64,000 bases of DNA from NCBI RefSeq assembly GCF_000716605.1, contig NZ_JNXE01000001.1:310001-374000 (forward strand), written 5' to 3'. This document shows positions 26,550 to 35,199 of the stretch, one piece after another. Each line of letters begins with the position of its first letter. Positions within the stretch are counted from its first letter, which is position 1. Below the pieces are notes generated by a model. The model saw nothing but the letters and a program-made list of their open reading frames with translations. It did no database searches and was not told the origin of the DNA. A program made the position numbers and the translations under genes. The stretch is from Streptomyces sp. NRRL F-525 (GTDB lineage: Bacteria; Actinomycetota; Actinomycetes; Streptomycetales; Streptomycetaceae).

Positions 26550-27728
26550 ATGGAAGTGGATTTCGGGCCCGCCGTACGCGACTTCCGCGACGAACTGCGG
26601 GACTGGTTCGCGGACCACCTCGTGGGGGAGTTCGCCGAGCACCGGGGCGTGGGCGGCCCCACCGACGGCGCGGCCTGGGACGTACGCCTCGCCTGGGACC
26701 GCGAGCTGTCGGCCGGGAACTGGCTGGGCGTGGGCTGGCCGAAGGAGTACGGCGGACGCGGGCTCGGACTGATCGAGGAGATCGTCTTCGAGTACGAGTA
26801 CGCCCGCGCGAACGCCCCCTACCGCGCCACCGTCAACGCTCTCGACCTGCTCGGCCCGATGCTCCTCGCGATGGGCGACGAGGCCCAGAAGAAGCGCTTC
26901 CTGCCACCGATCCTCGCCGTCGAGGAACTGTGGGGGCAGGGCTTCAGCGAGCCCGGCGCGGGCTCCGACCTGGCCTCCGTCCGCACCCGCGCCGAGCGCG
27001 ACGGCGACCAGTGGGTGGTCAACGGGCAGAAGGTGTGGACCTCGTTCGGCGTCCACGCCGACTGGCTCTACGTCCTCACCCGCACCGACCCCGACTCCCG
27101 GCGCCACAAGGGCCTGACGCTCCTGCTCCTCCCGACCGACCAGCCGGGTGTGGAGATCCGCCCCATCCGCAACCTCGCCGGCCAGGACGAGTTCGCCGAG
27201 GTCTTCCTCTCCGACGCGCGCACCGGCGCGGACATGGCCGTAGGAGAGGTCGGCCAGGGCTGGCGCACCGCGATGGCCACGCTCGGCATCGAACGCGGCA
27301 CCACCCTGCTGCCCCAGCAGCTCTCCTTCGAGCGCGAGGCCGAGGCACTGATCGACCTGGCCCGCGAGCGCGGCGCCCTCGACGACCCCATGCTGCGCCG
27401 CCGGATCGTGGACGCCTGGATCTCCGTACGCATCATGCGCACCACCAACCTGCGGACCATCGCCGAACTGACCGCGGGCCGCACACCGGGCGCCCAGGCC
27501 ACCACGGCGAAGCTCTACGCCTCGACACGCCACCAGCAACTCGGCCATCTGGCCATGGAGTTGGCCGGACCCGCCGGGCAGATCGTGGGCGAGGACTACG
27601 AACTCGACACCCGGCAGCGCTCGTTCCTGCTCTCCCTCGCGGAGACGATCTACGGCGGTTCGAGCGAGATCCAGCGCAACATCATCGGGGAGCTTCTCCT
27701 CGGTCTGCCGAGGGAGCCGCGGCCATGA
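26550..27728 (+). CDS. Acyl-CoA dehydrogenase, large heteromeric subunit
   Basis: 392-residue large-type subunit with GFSEPGAGSDLAS and WVVNGQKVWTS for FAD/substrate. The YEGT place reads YGGSSEIQRN (no Glu), and the C-terminus is LGLPRE. Partner of 25411. GGAG precedes ATG 26550; the stop overlaps the ATG of the SnoaL-like gene (ATGA). Confidence 0.89.
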   Translation: MEVDFGPAVRDFRDELRDWFADHLVGEFAEHRGVGGPTDGAAWDVRLAWDRELSAGNWLGVGWPKEYGGRGLGLIEEIVFEYEYARANAPYRATVNALDLLGPMLLAMGDEAQKKRFLPPILAVEELWGQGFSEPGAGSDLASVRTRAERDGDQWVVNGQKVWTSFGVHADWLYVLTRTDPDSRRHKGLTLLLLPTDQPGVEIRPIRNLAGQDEFAEVFLSDARTGADMAVGEVGQGWRTAMATLGIERGTTLLPQQLSFEREAEALIDLARERGALDDPMLRRRIVDAWISVRIMRTTNLRTIAELTAGRTPGAQATTAKLYASTRHQQLGHLAMELAGPAGQIVGEDYELDTRQRSFLLSLAETIYGGSSEIQRNIIGELLLGLPREPRP

Positions 27729-28237
27729 CCTCGACCGAGGACCGCCTCGACCGCATCGAGTCCCACCAGGCCATCCAGCAACTGCCCATCCGCTACGCCC
27801 TGGCCGTGGACTCCCGCGACCTCGACGCCTGGGTCGGCTGCTTCCGCCCCGACGTCGACATGGGGCGCCACGGGCGGGGACGACAGGTCCTGCGGCAGCA
27901 CATCGAGCCCCTGGTGCGCGGTTTCCACCGGTCGGTGCATCAACTCTGCGGCCACCGCATCGAGTTCACCGGCCGCGACACCGCGACCGGCGCGGTCTAC
28001 TGCCGCGCCGAGCACGAGGTCGGCGACCGGTGGATCGTGATGGCGATCTGCTACTTCGACGACTACGCGCGCGTCGACGGCGACTGGTACTTCTCCCGGC
28101 GCCGCGAACAGCACTGGTACGCGGCCGACGTGACCGACCGCCCCCAGGCGGTCGGCTTCACCGGCTGGGAGGGCGCGGGGGAACCGGCGCTGCCCGACGC
28201 CTTCCCCACCTGGACGACCTTCTGGAAGGAGACGTGA
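27725..28237 (+). CDS. SnoaL/NTF2-like protein
   Basis: 170-residue SnoaL-like alpha+beta barrel: EDRLDRIESHQAIQQLPIRYA at the start is the family's opening helix, followed by DSRDLDAWVGCFRPDV. Members are small enzymes (isomerases, dehydratases, cyclases) or binding proteins. Coupled by overlaps to the dehydrogenase before and the SDR after it. A double-bond isomerase or hydratase role on the enoyl-CoA is possible but not shown. Confidence 0.8.
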   Translation: MTSTEDRLDRIESHQAIQQLPIRYALAVDSRDLDAWVGCFRPDVDMGRHGRGRQVLRQHIEPLVRGFHRSVHQLCGHRIEFTGRDTATGAVYCRAEHEVGDRWIVMAICYFDDYARVDGDWYFSRRREQHWYAADVTDRPQAVGFTGWEGAGEPALPDAFPTWTTFWKET

Positions 28238-28992
28238 TGACACGGTTGTCAGGCAGGACGGCACTGGTCACCGGCGGAGGCCAGGGCGTGGGCCGAGGCA
28301 TCGCCCTGGCACTCGCGGCCGAGGGCGCGGCCGTGGTCATCACCGGCCGCACCGAGGGCAAGCTGAAGGACACCGCCGGGGAGATCGCCGAGCGTGGCGG
28401 CAGGGCGTACACCGTCGTCGGGGACGTGGGGGAGCGGGACGACGTCGACCGGATGGTGGCCGAGACGGTACGGGAGTTCGGCGGGCTCGACGTGCTCGTC
28501 AACAACGCCCAGTCCTCGGTGCAGCGACGGCTGGAGAAGACGTCGTACGACGATGTCGAACTCACCTACCGCAGCGGGCCGTTGGCCGTCTTCCACGCGA
28601 TGCAGGCGGCCCTGCCCCACCTGAAGGAGAGCCGCGGCAGTGTCGTCAACCTCGGTTCCTCGGCGGCGGTGCAGGGCGAGGCGACCTTCGCGGCGTACGC
28701 CATGGCCAAGGAGGCGATCCGGGGGCTGAGCCGGGTCGCCGCGCGGGAGTGGGGACGGTACGGGATCCGCGTGAACGTCGTCTGCCCGGCCGCGCTCAGC
28801 CCGGCGGCGGAGGACTATCTGGCCGCGCATCCGCAGAAGGCGGAGGAACTCGCCCGCGAGATCCCGCTGGGCCGGCTCGGCGCCCCGGAGGCGGACATCG
28901 GCCGGGCGGTCGCCGCGCTGGTGAGCGACGACATGGCGTATCTGACGGGCGCGACGTTGATGCTGGAGGGCGGCCGGACGCTCATTGGGTGA
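28237..28992 (+). CDS. SDR dehydrogenase
   Basis: 251-residue SDR with TGGGQGVGRG cofactor loop and NNAQ at the NNAG position. The active-site Ser is in LGSSAAVQG and the Tyr-Lys pair in YAMAKEA. ATG overlaps the stop of the SnoaL gene (TGATG). End of the 25411 operon, which thus codes for dehydrogenation, an unknown small-enzyme step and oxidation. Confidence 0.86.
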   Translation: MTRLSGRTALVTGGGQGVGRGIALALAAEGAAVVITGRTEGKLKDTAGEIAERGGRAYTVVGDVGERDDVDRMVAETVREFGGLDVLVNNAQSSVQRRLEKTSYDDVELTYRSGPLAVFHAMQAALPHLKESRGSVVNLGSSAAVQGEATFAAYAMAKEAIRGLSRVAAREWGRYGIRVNVVCPAALSPAAEDYLAAHPQKAEELAREIPLGRLGAPEADIGRAVAALVSDDMAYLTGATLMLEGGRTLIG

Positions 28993-28996
28993 GGCG

Positions 28997-30193
28997 TCAC
29001 ACGACCCCCCGCGCGCGCAGTCCCGCGAGCTGATCCTCCGTCACTCCTGCGAGCCCGCACAGGACTTCGGCGGTGTGCTCGCCCAGCGCGGGCGGCGGGG
29101 CGTAGCCCTCGACCGGGGTCGCCGTGAGCCGTATCGGATTCGCGAGCAGCGGCAGCCGGCCCGACACCGGATCCTCGACCTCGACCAGCATCCCCCGGTG
29201 CCGGATCTGGGGGTCGGCGAAGACCTCGGGCATCTCGTTGAACGGGCCCGCCGGCACGTCGTGTTCGTCCAGCAGGGCCAGCCAGTCGTCCCGGGTCCGG
29301 GTCCGCATGATGTCTTCGAGCACCGGCAGGATCTCCTCCCGATGGGTGATCCGGGCGGAGGTCGTGGCGAACCGGGGGTCCTGGAGCAGGTCCGTGCGGT
29401 CGGCCGCCGCGCAGAACGCGGCGAACTGCTTGTCGTTGCCCGCGACGAGGAACAGCGGCTTGTCCGCGCACTGGAAGGCCTGGGAGGGGATTCCGCCGTA
29501 GCCGCCGTTGCCGCGCCGCTGCGGAACCTCCCCGGAGACCAGGTAGTTCATGGCGAAGTGCGACAGCGAGGCCAGCCCGCAGTCCAGCAGGGAGAGGTCG
29601 ACGAACTGGCCCTCGCCGGTGGCGTCCCGGTGCCGCAGCGCCGCCAGGACGGCCGTGCTGGCGTACAAGCCGGTGAGGATGTCGACCATGCTGACGCCGA
29701 CCTTCATCGGCTCGTCGGGGTGTCCGGAGACGCTCATCATCCCGGACATGGCCTGGAAGATGCCGTCGTAGCCGGGCCGCCCGGCATAGGGGCCGGTCTG
29801 GCCGAAGCCCGTGACCGACAGGTAGACCAGGCGCGGGTTGAGCGCCAGCAGGCTCTCGTGGTCGAGGCCGTACTTCGCCAGCGTCCCCGCGCGGAAGTTC
29901 TCGACCAGGACGTCCGAGCGGGCGGCGAGGGAGCGGATCAACTCCTGCCCCTCGGCGGTCGCGTGATTGACCGTCACGGACCGCTTGTTGCGGTTGCAGG
30001 AGAGGTAGAAGGCCGCGGTGTCCGTGCCGGGGGCGAACGGCGGACCGTACGTCCGTGAGTCGTCGCCGGTTCCGGGCCGCTCGACCTTGATGACCTCCGC
30101 GCCGAGGTCGGCCAGCATCTGGGTGGCCAGGGGCGCCGCGAGGATGCGGGACAGGTCGAGGACGCGGATCCCGGCCAGGGCGGTCGACGGCAT
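28997..30193 (-). CDS. CaiB/BaiF family III CoA-transferase
   Basis: 398-residue family III CoA-transferase. Opening IRVLDLSRILAAP, LGAEVIKVERP, RNKRSVTVNH and the catalytic Asp143 in GYDGIFQAMSG are typical of formyl-CoA/succinyl-CoA transferase relatives. It transfers CoA between acids. ATG 30193 has GAGGGAG upstream. Monocistronic, divergent from the thioesterase operon. Second CoA-transferase of the island, different subgroup from 10326. Confidence 0.9.
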   Translation of the reverse strand: MPSTALAGIRVLDLSRILAAPLATQMLADLGAEVIKVERPGTGDDSRTYGPPFAPGTDTAAFYLSCNRNKRSVTVNHATAEGQELIRSLAARSDVLVENFRAGTLAKYGLDHESLLALNPRLVYLSVTGFGQTGPYAGRPGYDGIFQAMSGMMSVSGHPDEPMKVGVSMVDILTGLYASTAVLAALRHRDATGEGQFVDLSLLDCGLASLSHFAMNYLVSGEVPQRRGNGGYGGIPSQAFQCADKPLFLVAGNDKQFAAFCAAADRTDLLQDPRFATTSARITHREEILPVLEDIMRTRTRDDWLALLDEHDVPAGPFNEMPEVFADPQIRHRGMLVEVEDPVSGRLPLLANPIRLTATPVEGYAPPPALGEHTAEVLCGLAGVTEDQLAGLRARGVV

Positions 30194-30220
30194 CTGGGTC
30201 TCCCTCTGTTCACAGGCATC

Positions 30221-30242
30221 GAATCAGTTATATAAATAATAC
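30221..30242. promoter_or_regulatory. AT-rich promoter element of the CoA-transferase
   Basis: GAATCAGTTATATAAATAAT in the 146-bp gap, 28 bp before the leftward start at 30193. Contains CAGTTATA, related to GTTAGnTAT at other heads. Likely promoter/operator for 28997. Confidence 0.5.
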
Positions 30243-30275
30243 ATCTGGCGCCCTGGCTGCGCCCCGTGTGATTGC

Positions 30276-30307
30276 TTCAACTATCCAATTCATGTAACTA
30301 TATTGAT
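30276..30307. promoter_or_regulatory. AT-rich promoter element of the 30340 operon
   Basis: TTCAACTATCCAATTCATG followed by TAACTATATTGAT, 33-64 bp before the ATG at 30340. TAACTATAT matches the element at 625. Likely rightward promoter/operator. Confidence 0.5.
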
Positions 30308-30339
30308 CGGCTGACCGGCCGAGACCGGAGGGCGTGCGG

Positions 30340-30849
30340 ATGACCGTCGCGGCGAGACCCCTCACCGACCAGGAACAGCGCGAACGCCGTGAGTGGTTCC
30401 GGTCCCGCTGGGAGCGCGGCGTCGCGTTCAACCGCCTCTGTCGGCTGCGCATGGTCCGCTGGGACCCCGACGGCGTCGAGGTCGTGCTGCCCTACGCCGA
30501 GCAACTCACCGCCCACGAAGGCGTGTTCCACGGCGGAGTGCTCTCCGCGCTCATCGACACCGCGGGCGCGGGAGCCGTGATCGCCGGGCACGACTTCCAG
30601 AAGGGCAGTCGGCTCAGCACCGTCTCGATGTCGGTGCAGTACCTGGCGCCCGCCCGTGGCCGGGAGGCCGTGGCCTACGCGCGCTGCGTCCGACGGGGCC
30701 GCAGGCTGCACTTCGCCGACGTCGACGTGATGACCGACGGGGTCGTCTGCGCCCGGGGGCAGGTGGTGGTGACGATCTCCGGCGAGCGACCGGGCGTCGG
30801 CGAACCCATCCAGCCCATCGACCCCATCGACCCGCTGACCGAGGAGTGA
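30340..30849 (+). CDS. PaaI-type hot-dog thioesterase
   Basis: 169-residue hot-dog thioesterase with the PaaI motif VFHGGVLSALIDTAGAGA (His64-Gly-Gly, Asp73). It should hydrolyse stalled acyl-CoA and free CoA. ATG 30340 is seven bases after GGAGGG; the GTG at 30334 is too close. First of six rightward genes to 35165. Confidence 0.88.
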   Translation: MTVAARPLTDQEQRERREWFRSRWERGVAFNRLCRLRMVRWDPDGVEVVLPYAEQLTAHEGVFHGGVLSALIDTAGAGAVIAGHDFQKGSRLSTVSMSVQYLAPARGREAVAYARCVRRGRRLHFADVDVMTDGVVCARGQVVVTISGERPGVGEPIQPIDPIDPLTEE

Positions 30850-30853
30850 CGCG

Positions 30854-31705
30854 ATGCCCGACGAACCCGACCAGGACCGGGACCTGGTGCTGTACGAGGT
30901 CGACGAGGACGGTGTCGCCACTGTCACCCTCAACCGGCCCGAGCGCAAGAACGCGTGGAGCCTCCCCATGGAGCGCCGCTTCTTCGCCCTCCTGGACGAG
31001 GCCGCCGCCGACCCCGCCGTCCGCGTCGTGATCGTCACCGGCGCCGGCCGGGCGTTCTGCCCCGGCATGGACGTCCAGCGGCTGGAGCAGAACGCACAGC
31101 CGGGCCAGTCCCTCAACCTCCAGGCCCGCGTGCCCATGTACAGCAGGCGGAACATGCCCAAGCCGCTCATCGCGGCCGTCAACGGCGCCTGCGCGGGCAT
31201 CGGACTGGTCCAGGCCCTGATCTGCGACGTACGCTTCGCCGCCCGAGGCGCCCGCTTCACCACCGCTTTCACGCGCCGCGGCCTCGCCGGCGAGTACAAC
31301 CTCCCCTACGTGCTGCCCCGCGTCATCGGCCTGGAGAACGCCCTCGACCTCCTCCTGTCCGGCCGCGTCTTCGACGCCGACGAGGCGAAGCGACTCGGCC
31401 TCGTCAGCCGGGTGGTGGAGCCCGAGGACCTGCTCGACGCGGCCCGCGCCTACGCCCGCGACATCGCCCGCAACTGCTCACCGCGCGCCATGGCCGTAGT
31501 ACGCCACCAGGTCTACGGCGACCTCGACCGGCCCTTCACCGAAGCGCTCGCCCGCTCCTACTCCGCCATGGAGTTCTTCGCGGGCTCGCCCGACTTCCGC
31601 GAAGGGGTGGCCAGCTTCGTGGAGAAACGGGAGCCCAAGTTCGAGGGCCTGCCCCCGGACTTCGACCCGGACGAGGCCACCCGCGACGCGTTCCTGCCGT
31701 ACTGA
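30854..31705 (+). CDS. Enoyl-CoA hydratase/isomerase family protein
   Basis: 283-residue crotonase-fold protein. AFCPGMDVQ at the oxyanion hole (Pro where Ala is usual), CAGIGLVQALICD at the first Glu position (Gln), and TRRGLAGEYNLPYVLPRVIG with a Glu. It is a paralogue of 37493, which shares FCPGMD and CAGIG. Exact reaction unknown. GAGGAG precedes the ATG. Confidence 0.87.
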   Translation: MPDEPDQDRDLVLYEVDEDGVATVTLNRPERKNAWSLPMERRFFALLDEAAADPAVRVVIVTGAGRAFCPGMDVQRLEQNAQPGQSLNLQARVPMYSRRNMPKPLIAAVNGACAGIGLVQALICDVRFAARGARFTTAFTRRGLAGEYNLPYVLPRVIGLENALDLLLSGRVFDADEAKRLGLVSRVVEPEDLLDAARAYARDIARNCSPRAMAVVRHQVYGDLDRPFTEALARSYSAMEFFAGSPDFREGVASFVEKREPKFEGLPPDFDPDEATRDAFLPY

Positions 31706-31720
31706 CCGAGGAGTTGGAAG

Positions 31721-32173
31721 ATGACAGGGCAGCCCTTCCCGGTCGAGGCCGGGCACATCCTGACGTTCGCCCGGGCCATCGGCGACGAGAACCCGGCCTA
31801 CGTCGGCAAGACCGCGCTCGCGCCGCCCACCTTCACCATGGCGAGCGCCCACCACGATCCCGACTACCGGCTGCGGCCCAAGCCGGGCGAGGAGTGGTTC
31901 GGGTCCGGCGCCGAGCCGGGCGTGATGCCCGAGGGCGGTGGCGGTCTGCACGCCGAGCAGCACTTCGAGTACCACCGGCCGGTGCGCGCGGGGGAGACCC
32001 TGTACGCCACCACCGTCGCCGGCCGCAACTGGGAGAAGCAGGGCCGCACCGGGCGCCTGCTGTTCAGCGAGCGCATCACCGAGTACCGCGACGCCGACGG
32101 CGAACCGGTTGTCAGCGCCCGCACCGTGGCCGTCGTGCCCGAGGGCCCCGCGACCAGGAAGGACGCCCGATGA
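31721..32173 (+). CDS. MaoC N-type hot-dog subunit (FAS1-like dehydratase)
   Basis: 150-residue MaoC_dehydrat_N-type domain (IGDENPAYVGK at 20-30, APPTFTMA). It lacks the His of the hydratase site, as non-catalytic subunits do. It overlaps the catalytic MaoC gene at 32170 by four bases. The two should form a heteromeric enoyl-CoA hydratase like ChsH1-ChsH2 in steroid side-chain catabolism. Confidence 0.86.
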   Translation: MTGQPFPVEAGHILTFARAIGDENPAYVGKTALAPPTFTMASAHHDPDYRLRPKPGEEWFGSGAEPGVMPEGGGGLHAEQHFEYHRPVRAGETLYATTVAGRNWEKQGRTGRLLFSERITEYRDADGEPVVSARTVAVVPEGPATRKDAR

Positions 32174-32592
32174 GCCTGAGCGTCGACGACGTCAAGGTCG
32201 GCGAGACCCGCGAGAGCGTGCTGGTCGACGATCTCAAGCGCACCCGGATCGTCCAATACGCGGGCGCGTCCGGCGACTTCAACCCGCTGCACACCGACGA
32301 GAGGTTCGCCACCGAGGTCGCCGGTTACCCCGGTGTCTTCGCCCACGGGATGCTCACGATGGGCATGACGGGCCGGGTCCTGACCGACTGGGTCGGCGTT
32401 GAGGCGCTGCTGACCTTCGGGGTGCGCTTCAAGGCCCAGGTGTGGCCCGGCGACACCCTGACCGCGACGGCGACCGTCGAGGCGGTCGAGGACTCGCCGG
32501 ACGGCCCGGTCGCCCACTTCTCGCTGCGCACCGTCACCCAGGACGGCGCCGAGGTGGTCACCGGCACCGCGACGGCTCTGCTGGAGCCCTGA
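32170..32592 (+). CDS. MaoC-type (R)-specific enoyl-CoA hydratase subunit
   Basis: 140-residue MaoC hot-dog domain with full hydratase motif GDFNPLHTDERFA (Asp36, His41) and GVFAHGMLTMG. Catalytic partner of 31721. Product would be an (R)-3-hydroxyacyl-CoA, fitting the MFE-2-like SDRs at 2795 and 9411 that oxidise this isomer. ATG in the ATGA overlap. Confidence 0.9.
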   Translation: MSLSVDDVKVGETRESVLVDDLKRTRIVQYAGASGDFNPLHTDERFATEVAGYPGVFAHGMLTMGMTGRVLTDWVGVEALLTFGVRFKAQVWPGDTLTATATVEAVEDSPDGPVAHFSLRTVTQDGAEVVTGTATALLEP

Positions 32593-32596
32593 ACCG

Positions 32597-34048
32597 GTGG
32601 GCGCCGAGCAGGAGTTGACCTGGACGGCGACAGTGCTCGCCGCCTACGACCACTCCCGTCCCGCCGTCCGGTTCGGGGACCTCACCTGGACCGGACGCGA
32701 ACTCCTCGACCGGGCGGCAGGCGCCGCCGACTGGCTGGACACCCTCGGCCTCGCTCCCGGCGCCCCGGTACCCGCCCTGGCCGCCACCTCCGCCGACGCC
32801 CTCGCGCTCGTCATCGGCGGCGCCGGGTCCGGCCACCCGCTCGCCCCGCTAGGCGTCCGTATGACGCCGTACGAGATCGCGGCCGTGGTCGAGGCGTCAG
32901 GGGCTCAACTCCTCGTCACGCAACCCGAGTTCGCGGAACTCGGCGAACAAGTCGCCAAGCTGTCCGGTCGCCGGGCCGTCGTCGTCCCCGAACTCCGCCC
33001 GAGCACAAGGCCGTTGACCGCCGACCCCGACGACCTCGCCGCCGTTCTGCACACCTCGGGCACGACAGGCCTCCCCAAACCCGTCCGCATGACCCAACGC
33101 CGCCTGGCCGCCCGCGCCCGCGTCAACGGCCGCCTCTGCGCGCTCGATCCGGACAGTTTCTACGGGGGCAGCGCGCCCTTCCACCACATCGCCGGCCTCG
33201 GCAACATCGCCGTCGCCCTCGCCGCGGGCGCACTGGTCACCGGGCTGCCCCGCTTCACCGTCGACGGCTGGGCCCTGCTGCGCGAACTCGGCGCCACGCA
33301 CACCAGCATGGTCCCGGCGATGCTGGAGACCCTGCTGGCGGCCGGCCAGGCGCACCACGAGACGCTGCGAGTCCTCCAGTACGGCGGCGCGCCCGTCCGC
33401 CCCGGCACCCTGCGGCGGACGTACGAGGCGATGCCCGGCGTCCGCATGCTCAACATGTTCGGGCAGACCGAGGGTTCACCCATCAGCGTGCTCACCCCCG
33501 AGGACCACCGGGAGGCGGTCGCCGGACGCAGCGACCTGCTGCTGTCCGTGGGACGGCCCGCCCCCGGGGTCGAACTGCGGGTGCGTGACGCCGCACCGGA
33601 CGGTGTCGGCGAGATCCACGCCCGAGCCGACCACCTCTTCCGGATCGACGCCGAAGGCTGGCTGCACAGCGGTGACTTGGGCCGGGTGGCGTCGGACGGC
33701 TACCTCTATCTCTACGGCCGGGGCAGCGACATGATCATCCGGGGCGGTGAGAACGTCCACCCGCTGGAGGTCGAGACCGTCCTGGCCGCGCACCCCGGCG
33801 TCGCGGACGTGGCGGTCACGGGCGCCCCCGACGAACGGCTCGGCCAGACCGTCGTCGCCTTCGTCGTGCCGGCCGACCCCGACGCCCCACCGGAACCGGC
33901 GTCGCTCAGGGCGCAGGCCCGCGCCCGGCTGTCCGGATTCAAGGTCCCCGTCCGCTGGTGGTTCGTGGACGACCTGCCGCGCAACGCCAACGGCAAGATC
34001 GTGCGGCGTCGGTTGCGCGAGCCCGGCCAAGGAGAAGCCCATGAGTGA
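32597..34048 (+). CDS. AMP-forming acyl-CoA synthetase
   Basis: 483-residue ligase with complete motifs: P-loop HTSGTTGLPK (152-161), MFGQTEG, SGDLGR, YGRGSDMIIRGGENVHP and NGKIVRRRL with the catalytic Lys. It activates a carboxylic acid to its CoA ester. GTG start four bases after the MaoC stop. In contrast to 14401, nothing is missing. Shorter N-terminus than most FadD proteins. Confidence 0.89.
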   Translation: MGAEQELTWTATVLAAYDHSRPAVRFGDLTWTGRELLDRAAGAADWLDTLGLAPGAPVPALAATSADALALVIGGAGSGHPLAPLGVRMTPYEIAAVVEASGAQLLVTQPEFAELGEQVAKLSGRRAVVVPELRPSTRPLTADPDDLAAVLHTSGTTGLPKPVRMTQRRLAARARVNGRLCALDPDSFYGGSAPFHHIAGLGNIAVALAAGALVTGLPRFTVDGWALLRELGATHTSMVPAMLETLLAAGQAHHETLRVLQYGGAPVRPGTLRRTYEAMPGVRMLNMFGQTEGSPISVLTPEDHREAVAGRSDLLLSVGRPAPGVELRVRDAAPDGVGEIHARADHLFRIDAEGWLHSGDLGRVASDGYLYLYGRGSDMIIRGGENVHPLEVETVLAAHPGVADVAVTGAPDERLGQTVVAFVVPADPDAPPEPASLRAQARARLSGFKVPVRWWFVDDLPRNANGKIVRRRLREPGQGEAHE

Positions 34049-35165
34049 CCGTTCCGTCGTCGAGCCGGAGAGCGTGGGGGTGGACCCGCACCGGCTGGAC
34101 GTCCTGCTGCGCCGGATCCGGCTGGAGGTCGAGCACGGGCCGCTGCCGTCCGCGCAGGTCGCCGTCGCCCGCGGCGGTCGCCTGGTGGCGTTCGAGACCT
34201 GGGGGGACGCCGGGCCGGACACCCGATATGTGCTGCAGTCCGTCGGGCGGTCGATCGTCGCCGGTGTCGTGTGGAAGCTGCTCGGCGAGGGACTCCTCCA
34301 CCTGGACGAGCAAGTCGCCGCGATCATCCCGGAGTTCGCGCCGAACGGGAAGGAGACGGTGACCGTCGAGCAGGTGCTCACGCACACCGCCGGCTTCCCC
34401 TTCGCCCCCCTCGGCTACCCGAAGATGCTGGACCGTGAGCAGCGGCTCGCCGCCTTCGGGCGCTGGCGGCTCGACACCCCGCCCGGCACCCGCTTCCAGT
34501 TCCATCTCACCGCCGCCGCCTGGCTGATCGCCGAGATCGTCGAACGGCGCACGGGTCTGCCCTTCGCCGACTACCTCCACGAACGGATCGCCCGGCCGCT
34601 GGGCCTCACCTCGATCGAACTCGGCGTCCCGGTCGACCAACAGCCCGGCACCGTCGCCCCGATGACCGCCACCGACCGCACCGACGACACCCAGGAACCC
34701 GACCCCTGGGGACCGTGGTACCTCGCCGACCCTCGTGTCCTGGCGGCAGGCGAACCCAGCCACGCCCTGGTCGCCACCGCCGCCGATGTCGCCCTGTACT
34801 TCCAAGCACTGGAGCACTCGGGCCTGTGGAAGCCGGAGGCGGTGGCGGAGGGCACCCGGATCCGGCTGACCCGACTTCCGTACGGGGAGCAGATCTACGG
34901 GGGTGGCGGCAGCCGCCGTACCAGCATGGGCCTGTTCGTGACGGTGGCCGGTCCGGACGCCGGTAGCCAACTCCCGTCGACCGGCTCGCCGTCGCTCTTC
35001 GGCAGCGCGGGCGCCGCCTATCAACTCGGCTTCATGGACCCGGAGTCGGGCCTGTCCTTCGCCTGCCTGAGCAACGGCTATCCGCTCGCCGGCTACGACC
35101 ACACCCCGCGTGGCACGGCGCTGCTCACCGACATCGCGAACCTGGCGGCGGACCTGGTCCGATGA
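34041..35165 (+). CDS. Beta-lactamase-fold esterase with SxxR
   Basis: 374-residue serine hydrolase of the class C beta-lactamase/EstB/LipE type. The nucleophile motif is S67-V-G-R70: Arg replaces the usual Lys of SxxK. The second motif Tyr is not obvious (FHLTAAAW at the YSN place). HTAGF and GLGS-like GSAGAAYQLGF parts are kept. It may hydrolyse an ester or lactone of the substrate; activity is uncertain because of the Lys loss. Overlaps the ligase by eight bases. Confidence 0.83.
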   Translation: MSDRSVVEPESVGVDPHRLDVLLRRIRLEVEHGPLPSAQVAVARGGRLVAFETWGDAGPDTRYVLQSVGRSIVAGVVWKLLGEGLLHLDEQVAAIIPEFAPNGKETVTVEQVLTHTAGFPFAPLGYPKMLDREQRLAAFGRWRLDTPPGTRFQFHLTAAAWLIAEIVERRTGLPFADYLHERIARPLGLTSIELGVPVDQQPGTVAPMTATDRTDDTQEPDPWGPWYLADPRVLAAGEPSHALVATAADVALYFQALEHSGLWKPEAVAEGTRIRLTRLPYGEQIYGGGGSRRTSMGLFVTVAGPDAGSQLPSTGSPSLFGSAGAAYQLGFMDPESGLSFACLSNGYPLAGYDHTPRGTALLTDIANLAADLVR

Positions 35166-35179
35166 CCGGGTCCGCCGCC
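35144..35179. terminator. 11-bp hairpin between convergent genes
   Basis: GGCGGCGGACC (35144-35154) pairs perfectly with GGTCCGCCGCC (35169-35179), loop 14 bases. It spans the stop codon of 34041 and lies before the end of the convergent gene at 35200. Candidate bidirectional terminator. Confidence 0.55.
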
Positions 35180-35199
35180 AGGCGGAGGGGCTGGAACGC

